64,000 nt of DNA from Tricholomella constricta (lineage: Eukaryota; Basidiomycota; Agaricomycetes; Agaricales; Lyophyllaceae): contig JAACJP010000043.1 in the NCBI GenBank assembly GCA_013368375.1, positions 248,001 to 312,000 on the forward strand, written 5' to 3'. The position numbers were made by a program, and so were the translations under genes. Each line of letters opens with the position of its first letter. Position 1 is the first letter of the stretch. Below, in pieces: positions 11,359 to 23,614 of this stretch. The notes below the pieces were generated by a model. It had not been told where the DNA came from and made no database searches. It saw nothing but the letters and a program-made list of their open reading frames with translations.

Positions 11359-13823
11359 TTATGATCGCCGTCTATAGCGCCCACCCTCCCTTGTCGCCGC
11401 CGTCGCAATCTCTTCCCGCTTCTTCCTATGCATCTCCCTCGCCTGTTCATTGATGTTTTCAGCCTCCTGCGTGTCCGGAAATCCAATGTTCCAATACCCA
11501 GGTGGTGTCTTTGGCCTATCCCAATGATGTCGATGTCGCGATATAGCCTGTCTATGCGAGTTGATTTCCGACTGCCGGTGCTCGCGACGAGTCGCAGAGC
11601 TCTTAGATCCTGACACAGATAAATGTTGTTGATGCCGTGCGCACGGCTTTGCTGGCGTGGTAGGCGGCGAGCGCCACAGAGGCGCTTGCAGGCGATTGGG
11701 AAGCGGGCCAACTGCTTCGTAATACTAGGAATAAGATCAGCGCAAGTATACGGGGAGGATGTTAATGAGATAATTACGTCACGACAGCATTCACAATCAC
11801 CCGCATCCATCTGCCGCCGGTCGTCCCTCGTTCTGACGACCTCGTCATACTGGAAATCCAAACCGCCATTCCGAGATGGATCAATCTCGAACTGGGCATT
11901 TATGGACTCGTTGGCGCTGTTGTCAATATAAGTAAGTGGCACATCAGAAGCATCACGACCACACGCACGTCGAGGCGTCTTTGGCGTACCGCCCACGCCC
12001 TTTGAACACCGAGTAGTCTTCCAAGCGTTTTTGGCCCATCGTGCGCGATTGGTTGGCAGGCGTAGACAGAGGTGCCTGGAGCTCTTTGCCCTTGCCTTTC
12101 GTCGTCGAGGGTCCAGCATTGCCCAACGTATGTTTGGGCTTGGGAGTAGCGTTCTCATCACTTAATCGTTGCATTTTGGTTGGCTGCAAGGACTCGGCAT
12201 CGCGAGAAACGATTCGACGTGGCTGAGCAACGGCAGGGCGTGTGGGGACACATGGATAGCCCAGCGATGTAGGCTTCGGTTTCGCTGGGCATGGAGTCGG
12301 ATCGAGGAAAGGAAAGACTAGGGCAGATCGTCAGGCAAAGCTGGATAATGACGGAAGAGGTGCGGACATTGGCTTTGTGAGTCGGCTTCGGTTTGTGAAG
12401 AAGCCATTGGAGCCGGTGATGTGGCCGGAGAGGAACGGGCCTTGAAAACCGCAGGAAATCGTCCGATGGCTAGAAACGAATCCTTATAGGCAAAGTTGAT
12501 CAATGAATTTGTTTGACTGCTGACCTTGAGAATCTTCCTCTGTATCAGAGGAACCTGTCACTTCAACACCCGGATGTTGTCTCTTGGGCGGTCTCTCAAG
12601 TGAGGAACTAAGAAACATCAAGTCAGCATTGAGATTGAGATAATTTCCAATGCTACCGACTCGGTTTCTTGCTTGACTTGAGGACTTCGCCGAGAAACAA
12701 TGGGATGGAATATGAGCGGTTGTCTTGTCGAGTTGGAAGATGATTGATCGTTAAATAGATTGGGAGAGGAAGATGGGGCCTTGACATGTGCTACTGAATT
12801 AAGCAAACGGTTCCGCAATGACGGCGTAGTGTCCTCGCGACGAGTGTTATTCAAAGTGGTACTCGAGACTGTCACCGCTGTTGATGACAGTAGGGAGGAA
12901 CGAGCAGATGACGCGGGTGGCGAAGAACGTTGCGGTGTAGCCAGGTTCTCCTTGTCACACTGCAGGTTCGTGATTCCTCCCAGTGGCGGTGGCCGAGGAT
13001 GCGGCTTCGGTGAATTATCTGTGCAGTAAAGTCAGAGAATTCCTGTGGCATATAAGTGACCTCTTACCGCCGTCCAAGTTGGGCCCGATTTCCATCATCA
13101 TCTTCTTCTTTCGCATGAGACTGGCCATGTAGCGAGATCGTTTTTCTTCTTCGGTAATTCCGACTTCGTTCCGGTCCTTCGAATGCTCCGCTTCCTCCGT
13201 AAAGATCCAATCTCTAAACTTTCGCCATTTCGCATAGTCAATCTTGTAACGCGCGGCGGCGCGTTCCTTCACGTCCGCAAGGGCGTCGTACCGCTCTTGT
13301 AGCTGCTTGAATTCCCGCGCAAGCCGCTCAGAATTGGATTTATGTCTCGACGCGTCGGCTCTGCGGTACATACGCGTCAGTTATCATTGACGACTGACAT
13401 GATCTAAGCTCACTTGAATTCCTTTTCTCTCTCCTGTGTAGCCCGTATTTCAGCTAGTAATTGCTCCTGATCTCTCTCCCACGTCTCTAGAAGGAGTTGC
13501 GACTTCTCGTTCTCTGCTTGCGCTGCAGCAAGCTTCTCCTGCAGTATCTCGACCCGCTCTAGGCAATCCTTGTATGGGGTTTCGCCATCAGCAGTGTCAA
13601 TTGTGACTTGGGCCTCGTAGATATCACTAAAGCCAAGGGACGTCGCCAGGCGATTTCCGCGAGTTTGAGCTTCAAAAAGCTGTTTCAAAGTATCGTTATT
13701 AGCCCATCTAAGTCGCTCGAATTTTCGATCCCGTATCGCTAATTCCTTCTGGTGTTTTTCCTCTATAATCTTGTCGCGTTCTCGAAGATGGCTACCCGAG
13801 AAAGTCTTGGATGAGGGCTCCAT
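11359..13823 (-). CDS. ctp1: Ctp1/Sae2/CtIP-type DNA endonuclease activator
   Basis: A multi-exon minus-strand gene starts with ATG at 13823. Exons read with confidence are 13823-13414, 13360-13068, about 13020-12610, a middle exon near 12500-12370, 12319-11969, 11916-11778 and 11724-11359. The N-terminal 250 residues form long charged coiled coils, as in the tetramerising part of the family. The C-terminal Sae2/Ctp1 domain is clear: KGRGRYAKD, the zinc-type GDCECCRD pair, and the RHR signature ISRHRHHW followed by TPPGYWNIGFPDTQEAE. Ctp1 stimulates Mre11-Rad50-Nbs1 to resect DNA double-strand ends. A 176-bp gap separates its start from the divergent ndc1 relic. A 0.65-kb internal piece of this gene is repeated at 49,978-50,631. 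Confidence 0.9.
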
Positions 13824-13999
13824 TCAGAGCGCCTTGTCATGGACGGACGAGGAAAGTGAGCCAAGGCCCAACTCGGACGTTTGATGCACAACGCCGTCGC
13901 GATCAACAATGGGTGACAGATGTGACCGTGATTCTGTGACACGACGCGAAACGGTGGACTTTTCTTTGAGCGCTGACGGCGACCTGCACGACGGCCAGC
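13824..13999. promoter_or_regulatory. Shared divergent promoter region of ctp1 and ndc1 relic
   Basis: Only 176 bp separate the two start codons, so both promoters must overlap here. No TATA element is obvious. A 36-bp stretch at 13901-13936 recurs with two mismatches at 45,090-45,125, over the start codon of the HNH-type gene. Confidence 0.5.
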
Positions 14000-16364
14000 A
14001 TGTCGAGCTCGCTGTCAAGGACAATTCCGGTACGGGCAATCACTACGACACTTTCCACGAGGTCTGCGCCATCCATTCCTCCGTCCACCATCACATACGA
14101 CCCGATTGCGAAGTCGGTCCTCTGATCTCGTTATGCATACATACTCCTCTACTCTGCACTATTCTCCTGGACTTGCATATCCTTCTGGACAATATGGAGC
14201 TTGGGGGCACTCTCAAGTTTGGGATTGTCGAAAGCTCTGCTAGTGCCATTCTGGCCGTTGACACTTTTGAACACGTTACTCAGTTGGAGCAGAGTCGCAA
14301 TTCCAGCAGCCGTCTTGCGCAAAACGTACTTGACTCGTACGTTCATTCCTCGAGTGTTAGCTTGAAGATGCTGAAACAAGTCTAAAAGCGACACGCACGC
14401 CTGCCACTTCACCATCGTCATAGGTGAAAACGACTCTCGCAAAACCTGCCGCCGTCCGTTCTTTCGTGGTGTACTCTCTATCTGCCGTGTTCGCTGTTGC
14501 ATTACATATTAGCATTCTGTATGTAGACGGGGTTACGGCCCATAGACTTTCCGTTTTTGTGAAATCAAGGTGCGTTTACATGAATTCACGCCACATTGCT
14601 CATTTCAATAATACAAGTTCCGCAGAAGACATCCATATTACTTGAACGGACGCCTTTTATTCGTCTTGCTTTCCTAGCTATCAGCCGCAAAAGCTTTCTC
14701 TCTCCGAAACATTACGCTGAGATTCGTCGCTGGGTGTCCATTAAAGTACGTTCTTGCTTTGTCCTGGCTTAGCATGTATTGAAATCGCTTACTCAAGTCT
14801 TCGAACAATCAAAGAAGACAGTTCAGTTTCGGCGATATTTTGCAGGCCATTGTGATCGCAGCAATGATCACAACATTAGCGTTACCATTTGCTGCGCTCA
14901 TCTTTGGCCTCTTCCGCTTGACGCTACCGATCATATATAGGTTGCCATTACTGCCCACTTTCCTCAGGCCCTTCACTGCCCACACTTCGAGGACTGTGGA
15001 CAATATTCCTTCCTTTGCGTCACATTGCCTTGCTATCCACAGCGTGGTTCCTTGCGTTCACGACTTTGGCTACTTGGGAGTTTACGAACGCCATCTTTGA
15101 CACCTGATCTACCATGTAGGCAGTACTTTCTTCACTTCGAGCGTTGCCGTCCCTTACACTTTCTTTAGCCAGTTTAGGTATCCGAGCTTACAGCCGAGCC
15201 ACACGTGGCTCTCATTTCAGGCGTGATGTCGCATTTTACTATCTGGCCTATAACGAGCTTAAAACACTAGCCTCCGATGAATCGACTTTAGCAACGACCC
15301 TTCGCTCTACTCTTTTCAACGAACAAAAGTACAACCCTAGTCTTTGGAGTCACCTCGCCCGAGAAAGCCTCCTCTTTCTCGGAAAAAATTACCAGCACTT
15401 GCTTCGGCTAGGCAAGCCTCCAACACCAGACGCTAAGCCCGCTCAGCCCGCTGCACCCTTCACCCAACCCGCCCTCTCATTTCGACCCCCACACCCCTCA
15501 TCCGGACCTCGATTTTTCAGTCCAAGAAGCAAGTTTCTCCAATTATCCATGTCGCGGAGTCCCTAGGTTCAGACGGCCCACTGCGCAAGCTCTGGAATCC
15601 GGAGCGGAGGCTGCCCGTATCCCCGAGCTGTTCTGGTCCGTGGAATCAGCAGTCTTTGCCAGCTCCCACCAAGGAGGAAGTGAAGAAAGCTGTAGAATAA
15701 AGGCGACAGGCGTTGTGGAACGTGTTTCAAAGCAGGTCAGAGCGAGCTTCGTAGATTGCTTGCTCGAGTGGCCCCTATTCGGATCGCAAGGCTTGGTATG
15801 GGGCTGGACGCTTGGTGGAATAAGGAGCGGCTTGAGAAGACCGCCCAGAGCTATCTTCCGAACGCGGAGGTGGATGTCGTACGGTATGTTCACTTTCTTT
15901 GTCTGCTACATCCGGGCACTTATCGCCTTTCTTGCAGTGCTGTCGCATTTGATCAGCGCATCGCTGACGGAGGAAAAGTATGGTGTTGTCCAGCGGGACA
16001 TCCCCAGGGTCTTTGAGGCGATACTTTCGTTCCCCTCTGCGATAGAAGAATACCATGCCGAGGTGCGAGCCAAATATACACCACCCATATTGGATCAGAC
16101 ATACACACCGGAACAAAGCGCCGAATTTGAGGCCATCCGTGTGGAGGTCAACAAGGCTGGCGATGCCCTAGACTTCATCAGTGATGATATGTTGTTACTT
16201 CCCTTTTCTTTCCAAACGAATATCTTTCTCACAAAACTTTTTTTTTTATTCGCTCTAGGCGTGTTGCGAGGATTGTCAGGACATTTGGGGATAAGCTTCT
16301 GGCTTTCAGGTTCCCATCCAGAACGGCACATAAGTTGCAGCCCTTTTTGGATAATTTTCGCTAA
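14000..16364 (+). pseudogene. ndc1: Decayed Ndc1-type nucleoporin gene
   Basis: Conserved Ndc1 segments can be followed in order. They start at ATG 14000 and run through an early membrane segment (AVLRKTYL), then SVFVKSR spliced to RHPYYLNGR (acceptor near 14620), then LRPFTAH. Next come the NDC1-Nup blocks EQKYNPSLWSHLARESLL, LTEEKYGVVQRDIPR and finally FGDKLLAF before TAA at 16362. The frame is broken: TGA at 14123-14125 (codon 42, where Arg is expected), TAG at 14675-14677 (where Gln is expected), a frameshift after PFTAH near 14980, and further shifts near 15,100, 15,550 and 15,750. No intron can remove the first two stops. Ndc1 anchors nuclear pores and spindle pole bodies and is normally essential and single-copy, so an intact copy is expected elsewhere in the genome. 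Confidence 0.82.
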
Positions 16365-17158
16365 GTGGCCGTCCAGGGCTCCATGGCCAGGTGTGGCTGC
16401 TATATCTCGGACGTCTCGTAGATTGTATTTTATATCTTTTGTCGTTGGGGAAGAGCATTGCAGATGAAGAAAAACCCACGGACGATCAAAAGTGCTTGAA
16501 CCAAACCCTATATATGGCTGGTGGAGGACGTCTGCCCGCGCACCCAACGACCCGAATTTATTGACCTGATCATATTGTAATGATGGTTCATTCTGGTGAC
16601 TTGCGACCGTTCGAGAGACCTGGGCATGCATGCGTTGATTGGGCTTTTGGGGCAGGGGGCTACTAATGCAGCAAAGTTCGGCCACGTGTCCGAGTCGAAT
16701 TCGGACAAAATTCGAAAGCACCATCTTATCACGCTTGTCCTTTATTCCACAACGTCTACTTATAATAACCATGAACGATATCGATGTTATTGGCGCTGAT
16801 ATCTTGTACAGCGCACAGAGCCTTGCGGCGTATATGACCATCTGCATGTGACATGGCCCGCCTTCGTTCATCAGACACAACTTTTGCCTGTCTTCGCACG
16901 TTCGTTCTCAAGAGTTGTTGAATTCTGGTTGGCTTGGGAAAATTCAAATGCCTAGCGTTCGCCCCGACCGTCTACCTGAACGTGCTATGAAGTTCAACCC
17001 CATCTCGCCCACCGCGGAAATGTTCTCAAGAGCCTAGCTCTAAGATGCTGCCGCTCCGACTGTCTTCATTCTCAAACGTGCGGGTTTTCTTGGGTGGACC
17101 TCAAGATGACTTGCATCTCGCTTGTCTTGTGACGGCACTTTTAAGCATTTCTAGTGAC
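16365..17158. other. Intergenic region, no gene recognised
   Basis: Open frames of 60-75 codons occur on both strands without family resemblance or splice consistency. This lies between two decayed genes and is probably unconstrained sequence. Confidence 0.35.
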
Positions 17159-18463
17159 ATGAGCGGACCACTGCCATTTCCCCCCACACCGCCAACGGCT
17201 GTGGACTAGTACTGAGCCACGTTCAATGCTTCCTGCTCTTAAAAATATGGTATCCTCTATCCTCCCTCCTGGTTCTCACCCCCTCCTCCTCCTCCTTTAC
17301 CCTCTCGTTTCTGGGCTTGGTCGTCTCCTTCCATCTATCTGCGCCGTTTTTCGCGACCCCGAAGCAGAGGGCATGGATCCTAAGTACACTCTCGAGTGCA
17401 ACCATGAGCCTAGCAAGCCTTCCATTCCTGTGGGATTATCTGTCGAGTGGGGGTGCTGTGAAGAGCATACATACCGCCTCAGCTTTTGCTATCATGACAA
17501 ACCGCTTCTTCCAGGCGTACCTTGCGGCGTATGTGTAACCAATCTGATTGGATGGACTGTGGCCTTTGAAGGCGCTGATTCTGTGTAGTGACCTTGTGGT
17601 GGGAAGCATCCGCTATCGATCGAGCATATCGTCCTTGGAGGCTCGGGTCCATCATTGCATGTACATTTTGGTCGTCGAGCTTGCTATCCGCTGCTCTTGG
17701 GCTCATATCTTCTGTCTGTGTGCATCCATGGAGGTAAGCGTCCTTCTCTCTTGGGAACCTGAATTCCCTGAGATTTGATTAGATACCGACTTTTATACTG
17801 GGCATCACGACTCTTTACCCTCGCCTTCGGAGTAATGTAATGTCTTGTTCGCTCTCGCCTTCTTTACGACCGAGGATCGTCCTCCACATTATCCTCGCCA
17901 TCTCCTACATCTCCCACGAAAACAGGATACATGCCACCGGTGGATCATTCGTTCCTGCTATAATACTCGCCCGTATCCTCCCGCTTCACGCGATGTGGTT
18001 CACAAGGTGCATTCGAGGTTTCATTCGGCAGAGGAGGTCAGCAACGGACTCCTCCCCCTGCGTGTTCGCCCTCAGTATCATACCCGTTTGCCATCGGACG
18101 TATCTCGATCTCGATCTCGACCCGGCGCCAAACACCCACATGCTTCACAGCCCATATCTACACCATCTACTCCATCTACTCCATCTGCAGCTCCGAGGCG
18201 CCCCCTCAGACTCAGACCACGTCTGTCGCACCGTCGCCAGCCGTTCGAGACGGTGTTTCGGTCGTTCCGGCTCGCATCACCACGATGGGTGTTGTTGCGT
18301 TCTAGTTATATGTCGGCGTACGTTCCGCGCCGCGAGGCGGTCTATGAATATGTTGGGCTTGGGAGGAGGAGGCGAGGACGTCATGGGTTCGTTGCTGATA
18401 AGGCAACCCTCAAGGCGGTGTCGAGGTGAGGTGATTGACGTATCAGAGCTCCACTTACTATGA
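17159..18463 (+). pseudogene. Damaged TLC-domain-like multi-pass membrane protein gene
   Basis: The core reads as a membrane protein resembling TLC (TRAM/Lag1/Cln8) proteins of agaricomycetes. There is a segment with LSSATMSLASLPFLWDYLSS, then after a GTATGT intron ending near 17579, DLVVGSIRYRS and RVHHCMYILVVELAIR. After a second intron ending at about 17781 comes GITTLYPRLRSNV, and later ATGGSFVPAIILA. Damage is visible. The likely start (ATG 17159, MSGPLPFPPT) runs into TAG after 16 codons unless a frameshift is allowed. A direct duplication of aatgt near 17830 shifts the frame for about 12 codons before a second indel restores it. The C-terminal basic tail appears split over two frames. 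Function is unknown; the family includes proteins handling lipids in the ER. Confidence 0.6.
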
Positions 18464-19492
18464 AGGAAGGCGATCATAGTTGTGCATTCAATCGTGACGT
18501 TCTTTTTGTATTTTTTCCACATCTCGCGGGTCTCAGGGAACAACGTTCAAAAGCGTTGGTGGGGATGGATTTACCAGATGCTTAATATTTATGTGTTGTT
18601 TTCACTGCTCATACATACCATGTATGTAGTAAACTCTGTGTATCCGCCGTACGGCCCCATCGTCATCCATGATACATCAAGCTCTAGAGTATAGGGGTCA
18701 ACTTAAAGTCGGCAACAAGGCTTTAATATATCCGGCCGGGAGTCGATGACGGTTCCTGCTACATATAGAGGGCGGCTCGGTAAATAAGAAGAAAGTGCTG
18801 AGTAATATTAATGTTTCCGGACCGCCGGCAAATGTTCCTAAAATAGTAAGCCTTAAGCAGCTGAAATTTCTGATTGCCGGTGTACGCGCAAACGGACTTA
18901 CCGAATGCAGTGGACATATGCACACTTTTTTTTAATTGGCACGTCTGGCGCTTGGATTGGAGAAATCGATCCTCGATGTTCATCTAGGTGAGTGCATGGG
19001 ATTTCAGAGAAGTGAAAGGAACGAAAGAGAGAGATTAACTGACGCCGTCAGCGTCACAGACGTAATGCGGTGCACACGCCGACGGATATATAATGATCCA
19101 GTCAGCCGCGAAAGTAGGTCGGTTCCTTGGCTGTTTTTTTTTTTCCGTTCGTTTCAGGATTCTGCCATTTTTGCTATTCTGTTCTCAACGACTTTTCATC
19201 GTAGGCAATGCGAATGGATTCTCTACCCAGTATCAATGTTTCGCCCTTAGAGGTTTCATTGATCTCCGAGTCGTCGACGCGCTCGAGTTGAGTGTATGTA
19301 GTCAGATAAAGCCAGTCAGGTCCGCTCCGGATCGGCTTCAGCACGGAAAATGACCAGTTGCTTCGAGCCCCCTCGCCTTAAGCGCACCGGCTTATCTTTT
19401 CCCGGATTCGACCTTGGAGCGATGCGTCAGCGCGTACAAAAACAAAACGTCGAGCTTGCTTGTCGCCCTACGCATCATCTTTGACCATCCCT
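18464..19492. other. Upstream region of the MFS transporter, no gene seen
   Basis: No recognised coding sequence. The stretch from about 19380 to 19490 has pyrimidine-rich segments and probably holds the promoter and 5' UTR of the plus-strand transporter. Confidence 0.35.
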
Positions 19493-21847
19493 ATGTCGCA
19501 GTCTCTGCCACCCCTCCATAACTCCGCACGGTCATCGACCACGACCATCGCCGACACCACCTCAGGCGCTGGATCTCGCACTTCGAAGCTTCTTACTTCG
19601 CTCAGCCCCTTGGACAGAGAAATCACCCGCGATGAGCTGCAGATGGAAAAATATGGAGGAGATGATATCCGCGACCCCCCCAAACAGCAGCAGCGGCCGG
19701 ATGGGACTCCAGAGCTCGAACCTGAAGAATCTATCGACGATGGTCAGGTATCGTGGGATGGGCCGGACGACATGCAGAACCCCCAGAACTGGTCGAACCG
19801 GTACAAGTGGCTCATAACGATAGCCTGTGCTGTGATGACCGTGAATGTGTGAGTCCGTATATTCTACGCCGGGGTTGTGAAACTCATATCAGGATCCGTA
19901 TACAGGACATTCGCCTCATCTGCACCGTCCTCGACGATGCCTTTCCTCGCGACGCAATTCCATGTTCCATCTGAAGTGACGTATCTGGTGACTACTGTGT
20001 TTTTGCTGGGCTATACCACCGGGGTGCGTTCCCTTTCTTTCTTCCTTCCTTTGTTTTTTTTTGGTCAGGGGATATGCGATGGCTGACACCTCCTTTTATT
20101 TAGCCCTTGTTTTGGGGTCCGGGGAGTGAGCTCGTAGGCAGACATCCGATATTCATCGTGACCATGTCTTGCTATACCCTCTTTCATCTGGGACAGGCTT
20201 TGGCACCCAATATTCAGACACTTCTTATTACGCGATACATCTGTGGCTTCTTCGCTGTGGCACCTTTAACAAATTGCGGTGGTATGTCGCCATTTCTTAT
20301 CAATTTTATCTTCTCTTTGTGCTAATCCAGGGCTTAGGTGTCATAGCTGACATCTGGTCTGCCGAAGGACGAGGCCCGGCAACTAGCATGTTCACGGCTA
20401 GTGTGTTTCTTGGTCCTGTTATGGGCCCGATTGTCAGTGGATAGTGAGTAATCTTACCCATTTCAAATGACGGAACGAAGATAATGAAACGACTATAATG
20501 TTAACGTTAGTATACTCGAAAGTCACCTCAACTGGAGATGGGTTTTCTGGGTGATGATGATGTTTGCGGGTTTCTGTACGACCATCGCAATTTTGATCAT
20601 TCCAGAGACGTATGCTCCAATTATTCTAGCCAAGAAGGTGCGTTAGAAAATGTCCTGTATGTTTAGGAATCACTTGCTTACTTGACACCAGGCGAAGAAA
20701 ATGCGGAAAGACGATCCTATCGCCAATAAGCACATCTATGCAGAGTACGAAAAGCAGGACTGGTCTCTTCGGGGCGTCATCCACCGCACTCTATACCGGC
20801 CCTTTCACATGCTCGCCATGGAGCCCGTCCTGGTTCTCATCACAATCTATCTTTCCCTCGTATACGGAGTCCTCTATGCACGTGCGTCGTCCTTCACTTT
20901 CCAACACATTATAGACTCCACAATGCTAACCATCCGTCCGTCCATCTATGTTATAGTCTTCCAAGCCTTCCCCATCATCTTCATCACCAAACGCGGTTTC
21001 ACCATCTCCCAAGTCGGGCTCGTCTTCATCGGAATCGGTATAGGAACGACCCTGGGCTCCTTTCTCAATTTCCGCTTGACCAGTCACTACCCCCAGCTCA
21101 TCCAGAAGTGGAGGGGCTTCCCGCCCCCGGAGCAGCGCCTCTTTGGAGCGATGATCGGGGGCCCGAGTTTGGTTGTTGGCGCGTTTTGGCTGGGGTGGAC
21201 GGGCCAGTACGCGAGCGTGCCGTGGTACGTCCCGGCGCTGAGCACGGTGCTGATCGGGATGGGCATTAGTACGATTTTTATGTCGTTCTTGGTATGTCCT
21301 CAAGTACGAAGTCGTGAAGGACTGTCGCTAATACATGCCTCTTGCAGAGCTATATTGTCGACACCTACTTGTGCGGAACCTTTTTATATACATTCTGTAT
21401 CGAGTGCACTGTTCTCATGGGTATTTTTCAGGATGTACAGTGCTTCCGCCTTTGCGGCGAACACGATGGTTCGCTCCGCAGTCGCCGCCGCCTTCCCTCT
21501 ATTCACCACGCAAATGTTCACCAAAGTACGTCACCATCCATACTACATCCCATTCCTGACTCAATATCAACTTTTATAGATGGGTGTGAACTGGGCCCTG
21601 ACGCTCGTGGGTCTCCTCGGACTCCTCCTCGCACCAAGTCCATTCTTGTTCTACCGCTATGGCCCGCAGATACGATCGAGGAGTAAATTTGCACCTTGCA
21701 TCGTACGTCCCCATACACTCCAATTTTTTTTTCGGTTGTATGGGCTCACCGCTGTACTTTGGATATATGTAGGACCTGAAAATAGCTAAAGAACTGGCTC
21801 AACAAGCCGAAAACGAGAACGAGAACGAGAAAGGGCAATCTGTGTGA
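19493..21847 (+). CDS. DHA1-type MFS transporter (polyamine-transporter-like)
   Basis: Eleven exons are read: 19493-19848, 19906-20023, 20104-20281, 20338-20443, 20511-20637, 20692-20881, 20957-21291, 21348-21370, 21432-21525, 21580-21702 and 21773-21847. All have GT..AG introns and matching phases. The cytosolic N-terminus is acidic and ends with NPQNWSNRYKW, the usual entry to the first membrane helix. Twelve hydrophobic segments follow, with the motif-A-like GPGSELVGRHP loop after helix 2 and the NWRWVFW signature before helix 6. The C-terminus is a charged repeat of EN residues. Related fungal DHA1 proteins (Tpo-like) export polyamines and drugs at the plasma membrane; the substrate here is inference only. 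No break was found. Confidence 0.9.
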
Positions 21848-22239
21848 TTGATTGTTTGTTTTCATCTGTCTTCCTTCCTCATTCACGATCTACTTGCAAA
21901 ATTTCAAGTTATGAAGGCATGCATATTCACATCTTCCACTACCCCGCATCATATTGGATTGGATTACGTTTTAGACACACGGACATTGACATCGTTAGAG
22001 CAATTACACATAGACAGCATGGCTTTATTTCCCCTCCATCATCATCCCCATTTCCATTCACTACATTATTGGAAGGCTATTACTATTAGATTCTACCTTA
22101 TGACATTATGATGTTTTATTTTTGAATAATATCACGACTTCGTTACCTCTGACGCCATGCTACATCGGTAATGTCTAAGGTCAAACATCAGAAAAGATAT
22201 TATTATCCCCGTCACCCCACTTCAGCTTCAGGTCCCGCC
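21848..22239. other. Intergenic region before the first RNase P p30 copy
   Basis: This holds the 3' flank of the transporter and the upstream region of the p30 gene. No coding signal was seen. The left border of the 3-kb duplicated block lies about 20 bp before the p30 ATG. Confidence 0.4.
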
Positions 22240-23614
22240 ATGTATTTCGACCTCAACGTACCCATTCCCAACGTCGCGCAAACCTCGGCTCAAGGGGCCT
22301 CAAAAAAAGGGAATGGAAAGCAACAACCAACACCCGGCTCATCATCATCCTCATCTATCACATTTTCCGCATCCCAAATCAGCAGAGTCGAAGCCCGCGT
22401 CGACCTCCTCGTTCGTTGTAAGTTGTTTCTCCGCGAACCCGGATCTGACTGAGTGGTTCCCAGTCTTAACGGATCGTATCGCCAAGTAGGATACACGGTC
22501 ATCGCGTTCAACCAGCTTGTCCATAAAAAGGTGGATCCGAAGGTACATGTCAACACCGCCGAGAGTCTCGTGCGCCAGCTCCGGAACCGGCCTGGGCTTG
22601 TTTACCTGAAGAGGCTGAATATCATCCTGGACGAGGACAGCGAGAAAGGGTTCGGACTGGTAAGCAAGCGCCGCGTTTCTGTCGCAATGGTCCTTACCAC
22701 AACTTGACCGTCGTCCTTAGACGACGGCAAATGCTTCCCTGTTCCCTTCATATGATCTGATCGGGTTCGTACCCTTGACGCAGGCCTCCTTCGCCCTCGC
22801 CTGCCTGACCCATTCCATGCCTTCCCCGCTAACAGCGCACATCATCTCCCTCCCCCTGACGCTCCCCCGCCTCGCCTTCAACCTCAAACACACCCTCATC
22901 CGAACCGCCATCAAAAACGGGGCCGTCTTTGAGATCAGCTACGTCGGTGCCCTGGGCGGGGAGAACGAGCCTGTTCTGGTGAATGCGGGTGCAGCTGAGA
23001 ATGGGGCGCCGGCGGCGAAGAGGAATTGGTGGGCGCCGGCGAAGGAGCTGGTACGTGTTACGAAGGGGAAGAGTGTAGTTGTTAGTGGTGGGGTGGTTTC
23101 GGAGGCGGATCTACGAGCACCTACGGACGTTGATAATCTGTATGTTCGCAGCCCCTCGATTCCTTCAATTTTTCTTGCTTTTTTGATTTCGAGATACTGC
23201 TAGGATCACGCTGCTTGGTCTCGCTCAAGATGTGGCACACGCCAGTCTGACAAAGGTACCGAAATCATTGGTGTTACGAGCTCGTAAGTTTCGTCAGCCG
23301 TTCAGAGTCGCTGATTTTGAATGTGGCAACAACAAGAGACGCGCCGCACCTACCGTGCAGTGTTTTCGGAACCTACAGTTATCATTCCTGAAGGAACAGC
23401 GCACTCGGCACCTGCAGCTAGTCTAGGAGGAGGAGATCCGACTCCAGCCTCGGATGCTACAGGTGGTTCTTCTCAGTCTGCAAAGAAGCGGCCTCGTGCA
23501 GAGGAAGCTGAAGCCGGGCCGACGGGATCGACGCCGGGAACTGGAACGGGAATAGGCGATGCCCAGAAGAAAAGACGGAGAAAGAACAAGGGTGCGCAAC
23601 TCGCGCATGGATGA
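22240..23614 (+). CDS. rpp1: RNase P/MRP p30 subunit (Rpp1/Rpp30), copy 1
   Basis: Exons are 22240-22417, 22487-22659, 22721-23139, 23204-23283 and 23337-23614. The protein starts MYFDLNVPIP, typical of the p30 family. It has the beta-strand core GYTVIAFNQ, LILDEDSEKGFGL-like and SYDLIGFVPLTQ segments, the conserved KHTLIRTAIKNGAVFEISY helix, and ends with a lysine/arginine-rich nuclear tail. p30 is a TIM-barrel-like protein scaffold of RNase P and RNase MRP, which mature tRNA 5' ends and pre-rRNA. Exon 2 is oddly spliced: eight codons that would read FLTDRIAK precede it but are one base out of frame, so the downstream AAG acceptor at 22486 must be used. Copy 2 at 32,956 shares that base loss and is itself broken. 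Confidence 0.87.

Noticed and set aside
13903..14502. Minus-strand gene upstream of ctp1
   Set aside because: The plus strand over the same interval encodes recognisable Ndc1 segments in order, so the minus-strand frames are shadows of that relic.
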